Shown piece by piece: positions 7,200 to 8,913 of a stretch of 8,913 nt of DNA. A program made the translations under genes and the position numbers. Source of the stretch: an uncultured Spirochaetia bacterium (GTDB lineage Bacteria; Spirochaetota; UBA6919); NCBI GenBank assembly GCA_913053665.1, contig CAJXGR010000114.1:1-8913 (forward strand), written 5' to 3'. The notes beneath the pieces are model-generated. The model worked only from the letters and a program-made list of their open reading frames with translations. It had not been told where the DNA came from and ran no database searches. Each line of letters begins with the position of its first letter. Position 1 is the stretch's first letter.

Positions 7200-7934
7200 T
7201 TATCCTTTGGGATTTTTCCAATCTTGAACAGATAGAGACTGGCCGGTGATTTCTGATGAATCATGATGTGCTAAATATAGAAAAAGACTCATGATCTCAT
7301 CCGGATGGGGAAGGCGACGGGGATCTTCATCAGGATAGGCTTCAGCCCGCATATCGGTACGAGTTGCACCGGGATTTACTGAATTGACCCGTATATTGTA
7401 GCTTTCAAGTTCCTGGGACAAGGTCTGGGTAAAGCCTTCCACAGCAAACTTGGATACGGAATAAGCTCCCCATTCCTTACGCCCGATTCGACCCACACTT
7501 GAGGAAATATTAATGATCGAACCCTCCTCCTGGCCTATCATTAGAGGAAGTAAAGCTTGTGTGATATAGAATAGACCATTGAGATTGATGTCTATAACCT
7601 TCTTCCACAAGGCTCTGGGGTAGTCTAAAATGGTTTTCCTGTCACCTAATATTCCAGCATTGTTGACCAGAACATCCAATCGTCCGTAGTCCTTTTTAAT
7701 TTCTTCTGCCACCTTATCCATTTGATTCCAATCGGAGAGATCACATGGGTAGTAACGGAGATCAGGATTATTAGAAAGTTCCTTTCGGATAGATTGAACT
7801 GCCTCACGGAGCTGAATTTCCCTTCGACCCAATATTAGAACGGTTGCCCCTTCATTGGCGTAGGCCTTTGCAATGCTTCGGCCGATCCCGGTCCCACCTC
7901 CCGTGATGAGAGCTACTTTGCCATTCAGTGACAT
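7200..7934 (-). CDS. YciK-like short-chain dehydrogenase/reductase
   Basis: This 244-residue classical SDR has a Rossmann cofactor motif T11-G-G-G-T-G-I-G18, the CDLSD stretch near residue 65, N91-N-A-G94, and the catalytic tetrad Asn117, Ser145, Tyr158 and Lys162 (Y-S-V-S-K). The basic GRR after the second strand (36-38) favours NADPH. Several stretches match E. coli YciK as I remember it: AGILGD, SSSVGRIGRKEWGAYSVSKFA, NPGATRTDMRAEAYP-EDP and P-DEIM. The protein is cytosolic. The substrate is unknown, as it is for YciK; fatty-acyl or other carbonyl reduction is possible but not shown. The frame is open nine codons further to an ATG at 7961, but the ATG at 7934 has a strong AGAGGG 5 nt before it and gives the standard SDR N-terminus (MSLNGKVALITGG), so it is preferred. 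Downstream in the same direction is the TolC gene; upstream is the divergent monooxygenase. Confidence 0.9.
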   Translation of the reverse strand: MSLNGKVALITGGGTGIGRSIAKAYANEGATVLILGRREIQLREAVQSIRKELSNNPDLRYYPCDLSDWNQMDKVAEEIKKDYGRLDVLVNNAGILGDRKTILDYPRALWKKVIDINLNGLFYITQALLPLMIGQEEGSIINISSSVGRIGRKEWGAYSVSKFAVEGFTQTLSQELESYNIRVNSVNPGATRTDMRAEAYPDEDPRRLPHPDEIMSLFLYLAHHDSSEITGQSLSVQDWKNPKG

Positions 7935-7939
7935 ATAAT

Positions 7940-7945
7940 CCCTCT
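7940..7945 (-). promoter_or_regulatory. Ribosome-binding site that sets the SDR start
   Basis: On the minus strand AGAGGG ends 5 nt before the ATG at 7934. The alternative ATG at 7961 has only a weak AAAG in front. This supports the shorter protein. Confidence 0.6.
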
Positions 7946-7983
7946 TGCTTCCATCAGTCATTCTTTACGTAATAGATTGATCC

Positions 7984-7989
7984 ATTATA
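7984..7989 (-). promoter_or_regulatory. Possible -10 box for the SDR gene
   Basis: A perfect TATAAT on the minus strand lies 50 nt before the SDR start. The best -35-like sequence, TTGACT (8012-8017, minus), is 22 nt away, which is too far for a standard sigma-70 promoter, so the call is tentative. Confidence 0.25.
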
Positions 7990-8037
7990 AGTTAACTGCT
8001 TAAGCCATGAAAGTCAAAAGGTAGAGGCTTTTTATTT

Positions 8038-8051
8038 CCATAAACTTATGG
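8038..8051. repeat. Palindrome in the SDR-monooxygenase gap
   Basis: CCATAA and TTATGG form a 6-bp inverted repeat around a 2-nt centre. It is flanked at a distance by AAAAGG (from about 8016) and CCTTTT (8052-8057), which could extend the symmetry. The position between two divergent genes suits an operator acting on one or both of them. Confidence 0.35.
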
Positions 8052-8112
8052 CCTTTTATCTTTATTGTATAGGGGCAATTACAAACAATTTGAATGAAGA
8101 CCTTGCCACTCT

Positions 8113-8140
8113 TTGAGAATCCTATTAACTTTATTATAAA
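8113..8140 (+). promoter_or_regulatory. Candidate sigma-70 promoter for the monooxygenase
   Basis: TTGAGA (8113-8118), a 16-nt spacer and TATAAA (8135-8140) each match the consensus hexamers at 5 of 6 positions. Transcription would start near 8147, leaving a leader of about 70 nt before the ATG at 8217. Confidence 0.45.
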
Positions 8141-8216
8141 TAAAAATATCAATGATTTATCAGCTTTTGACCAGTGAGAAAGCTGTTGATTAAATAGAGA
8201 TCAATGAGGTGTCATC

Positions 8217-8519
8217 ATGTATATTGCAATGAATCGATTCCAGATAGCCCCAGGGCATGACGAGGACTTTGAGAAAATATGGCGTGAGCGAGAATCCCAT
8301 CTGGATAGTGTTCCAGGGTTTAAGGAGTTCCAGCTGTTGAAAGGTCCAAACAATGATACGTTCACACTTTACGTATCCCACTCAATATGGGAATCTCACA
8401 AGGCCTTTGATGCCTGGACCCAGTCGGAGGCATTTAAAAAAGCCCATGGTCAGGCCAAAGCACCTAAAGGTACGTATCTAGGCCCTCCCAATTTTGAAGG
8501 CTTTGAAGTTGTGCTGTGA
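8217..8519 (+). CDS. ABM-domain monooxygenase, IsdG/HmoA-like
   Basis: This 100-residue protein is a single antibiotic-biosynthesis-monooxygenase (ABM) domain with a ferredoxin-like fold and normally a dimer. Diagnostic stretches are the N-terminal strand MYIAMNRFQIAPG, FEKIWRERESHLDSVPGF, and W58-E-S-H-K-A-F-D-A-W67 followed by F73-K-K-A-H77. Asn6, Trp67 and His77 line up with the catalytic Asn7, Trp67 and His77 that I recall for S. aureus IsdG. This favours a haem-degrading monooxygenase that opens the porphyrin ring with O2 and a reductant and releases iron, over a polyketide quinone-forming enzyme. It is cytosolic, with no signal peptide. The C-terminus ends GPPNFEGFEVVL, a tail I recall in many proteobacterial members. 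GAGG lies 7 nt before the ATG. No haem uptake or iron-regulated gene is adjacent, and I see no clear Fur box. Function is inferred from motif conservation; related ABM proteins act on other substrates. Confidence 0.85.
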   Translation: MYIAMNRFQIAPGHDEDFEKIWRERESHLDSVPGFKEFQLLKGPNNDTFTLYVSHSIWESHKAFDAWTQSEAFKKAHGQAKAPKGTYLGPPNFEGFEVVL

Positions 8520-8763
8520 GCCTTTATGATAGGGAAAATTATAATACAAGGAGACAAAGTTAAGGAATTATGTTTCTTTTGAGGGGAATGGATTTCTTTC
8601 TCTTAATTATAAATATAATGGACTTTAGTAAACGTATAGATAAAAATGATTACACGGTACTGGAAAATTGAATAGTAGCTATAATACTTATTGGTGGGAT
8701 TCTTTTTCCAGTCAAAAAAATAGAAGATGTTAATACTGGTAAGACTTAATTTTGTCCATTGAC
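8520..8763. other. Intergenic region between convergent genes
   Basis: This 244-bp AT-rich gap separates the stop codons of the monooxygenase and the dehydratase-like gene. I see no strong terminator on either strand. CCAGT (8710-8714) and ACTGG (8735-8739) could pair over a long loop, with no T-run placed to act with it. A 33-codon ORF (8570-8671, plus) is the only open frame with a start and a purine-rich site. Confidence 0.4.
8570..8671 (+). CDS. Doubtful 33-residue small ORF
   Basis: An ATG at 8570 opens 33 codons, with AAGGA 3 nt ahead. The peptide has a hydrophobic N-terminal part (MFLLRGMDFFLLIINIM) and a charged C-terminal part. It resembles no family I know. It may well be chance in AT-rich DNA; a small membrane peptide is possible. 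Confidence 0.12.
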   Translation: MFLLRGMDFFLLIINIMDFSKRIDKNDYTVLEN

Positions 8764-8913
8764 TTAGGCTTCAGAGAGAATAGACTTAAGGTGATCCATC
8801 GAAAGATTGCCCCCACTCAGTACAAGGAATACTTTCTTCCCAGCAAACCTTTTTCTGTCACGCAATGCAGCTGCTAAAGGAATTGCTCCTGCCTCTTCAG
8901 TCAGATTATGGGT
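8764..8913 (-). CDS. Threonine/serine dehydratase-like PLP enzyme, C-terminal part
   Basis: The last 49 residues of a protein that continues beyond the right edge are visible, ending at the TAA at 8766-8764. They read THNLTEEAGAIPLAAALRD, then FAGKKVFLVLSGGNLS, the C-terminal signature of fold-type II PLP enzymes of the threonine dehydratase / serine racemase group. The Ser of SGGN contacts the pyridine nitrogen of PLP in this family, and the E-E-A-G-A segment precedes it in the usual place. The chain stops about 20 residues after SGGN, so there is no ACT regulatory domain, as in catabolic-type threonine dehydratases and serine racemases. Likely reaction: deamination of threonine or serine to a 2-oxoacid and ammonia; the exact substrate cannot be told from this fragment. 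It converges with the monooxygenase gene. Confidence 0.85.
   Translation of the reverse strand, partial: THNLTEEAGAIPLAAALRDRKRFAGKKVFLVLSGGNLSMDHLKSILSEA

Noticed and set aside
7935..7961. Upstream ATG adding nine residues to the SDR
   Set aside because: The extra residues are polar and atypical, and they contain the strong ribosome-binding site of the inner ATG.
8190..8381. Minus-strand 63-codon frame over the monooxygenase start
   Set aside because: It is antisense to a well-supported gene with a good ribosome-binding site.
7186..8760. Short repeats AATGGACTTT (7188 and 8617) and TCAATGGAC (7186 plus strand, 8755 minus strand)
   Set aside because: They are 9-10 nt matches in AT-rich non-coding DNA without consistent position or orientation; probably chance.
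1..8913. CRISPR array, insertion sequence, tRNA/rRNA or phage genes
   Set aside because: I found no regularly spaced repeats, terminal inverted repeats with a transposase, cloverleaf sequence or phage-like protein.

Overview
The window is AT-rich and comes from a Gram-negative bacterium. The outer-membrane TolC-family factor, the lipobox-bearing cytochrome c and the two-membrane-segment sensor kinase all point to a diderm cell with a periplasm and a respiratory chain. The mix (NIT-domain kinase, FapA/DUF342, orphan TolC, YciK-like SDR, IsdG-type monooxygenase) would fit an environmental, delta-proteobacteria-like or similar lineage. No rRNA, tRNA or marker gene is present, so this placement is inference only.

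Layout from left to right: (1) a lipoprotein c-type cytochrome on the minus strand, running off the left edge; (2) a 215-bp divergent gap; (3) a large plus-strand sensor histidine kinase with a periplasmic nitrate/nitrite-sensing (NIT) domain, HAMP, two PAS domains and a full kinase core but no receiver domain; (4) a 359-bp spacer with several small inverted repeats; (5) a plus-strand FapA/DUF342 protein; (6) tail-to-tail with it, only 11 bp away, a minus-strand TolC-family outer-membrane factor; (7) a minus-strand YciK-like short-chain dehydrogenase; (8) a 282-bp divergent gap with a promoter-like sequence and a palindrome; (9) a plus-strand 100-residue monooxygenase that retains the IsdG-type Asn/Trp/His triad; (10) a 244-bp gap with one doubtful 33-codon ORF; (11) the C-terminal end of a PLP-dependent threonine/serine dehydratase-like enzyme on the minus strand, cut by the right edge.

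The genes do not form one evident pathway. The best candidate for a functional unit is the left half, where a probable nitrate/nitrite-sensing kinase lies back to back with a periplasmic-facing lipoprotein cytochrome and is followed by FapA in the same orientation. No response regulator is visible, so the output of the kinase is unknown. The right half looks like separately expressed housekeeping or stress genes. I see no phage, insertion sequence, CRISPR array, tRNA or attachment site. No clear novel system is demonstrated. The most notable items are the compound periplasmic sensor, the kinase-FapA pairing, and the intact haem-degradation triad in a protein whose family is often labelled only 'antibiotic biosynthesis monooxygenase'.
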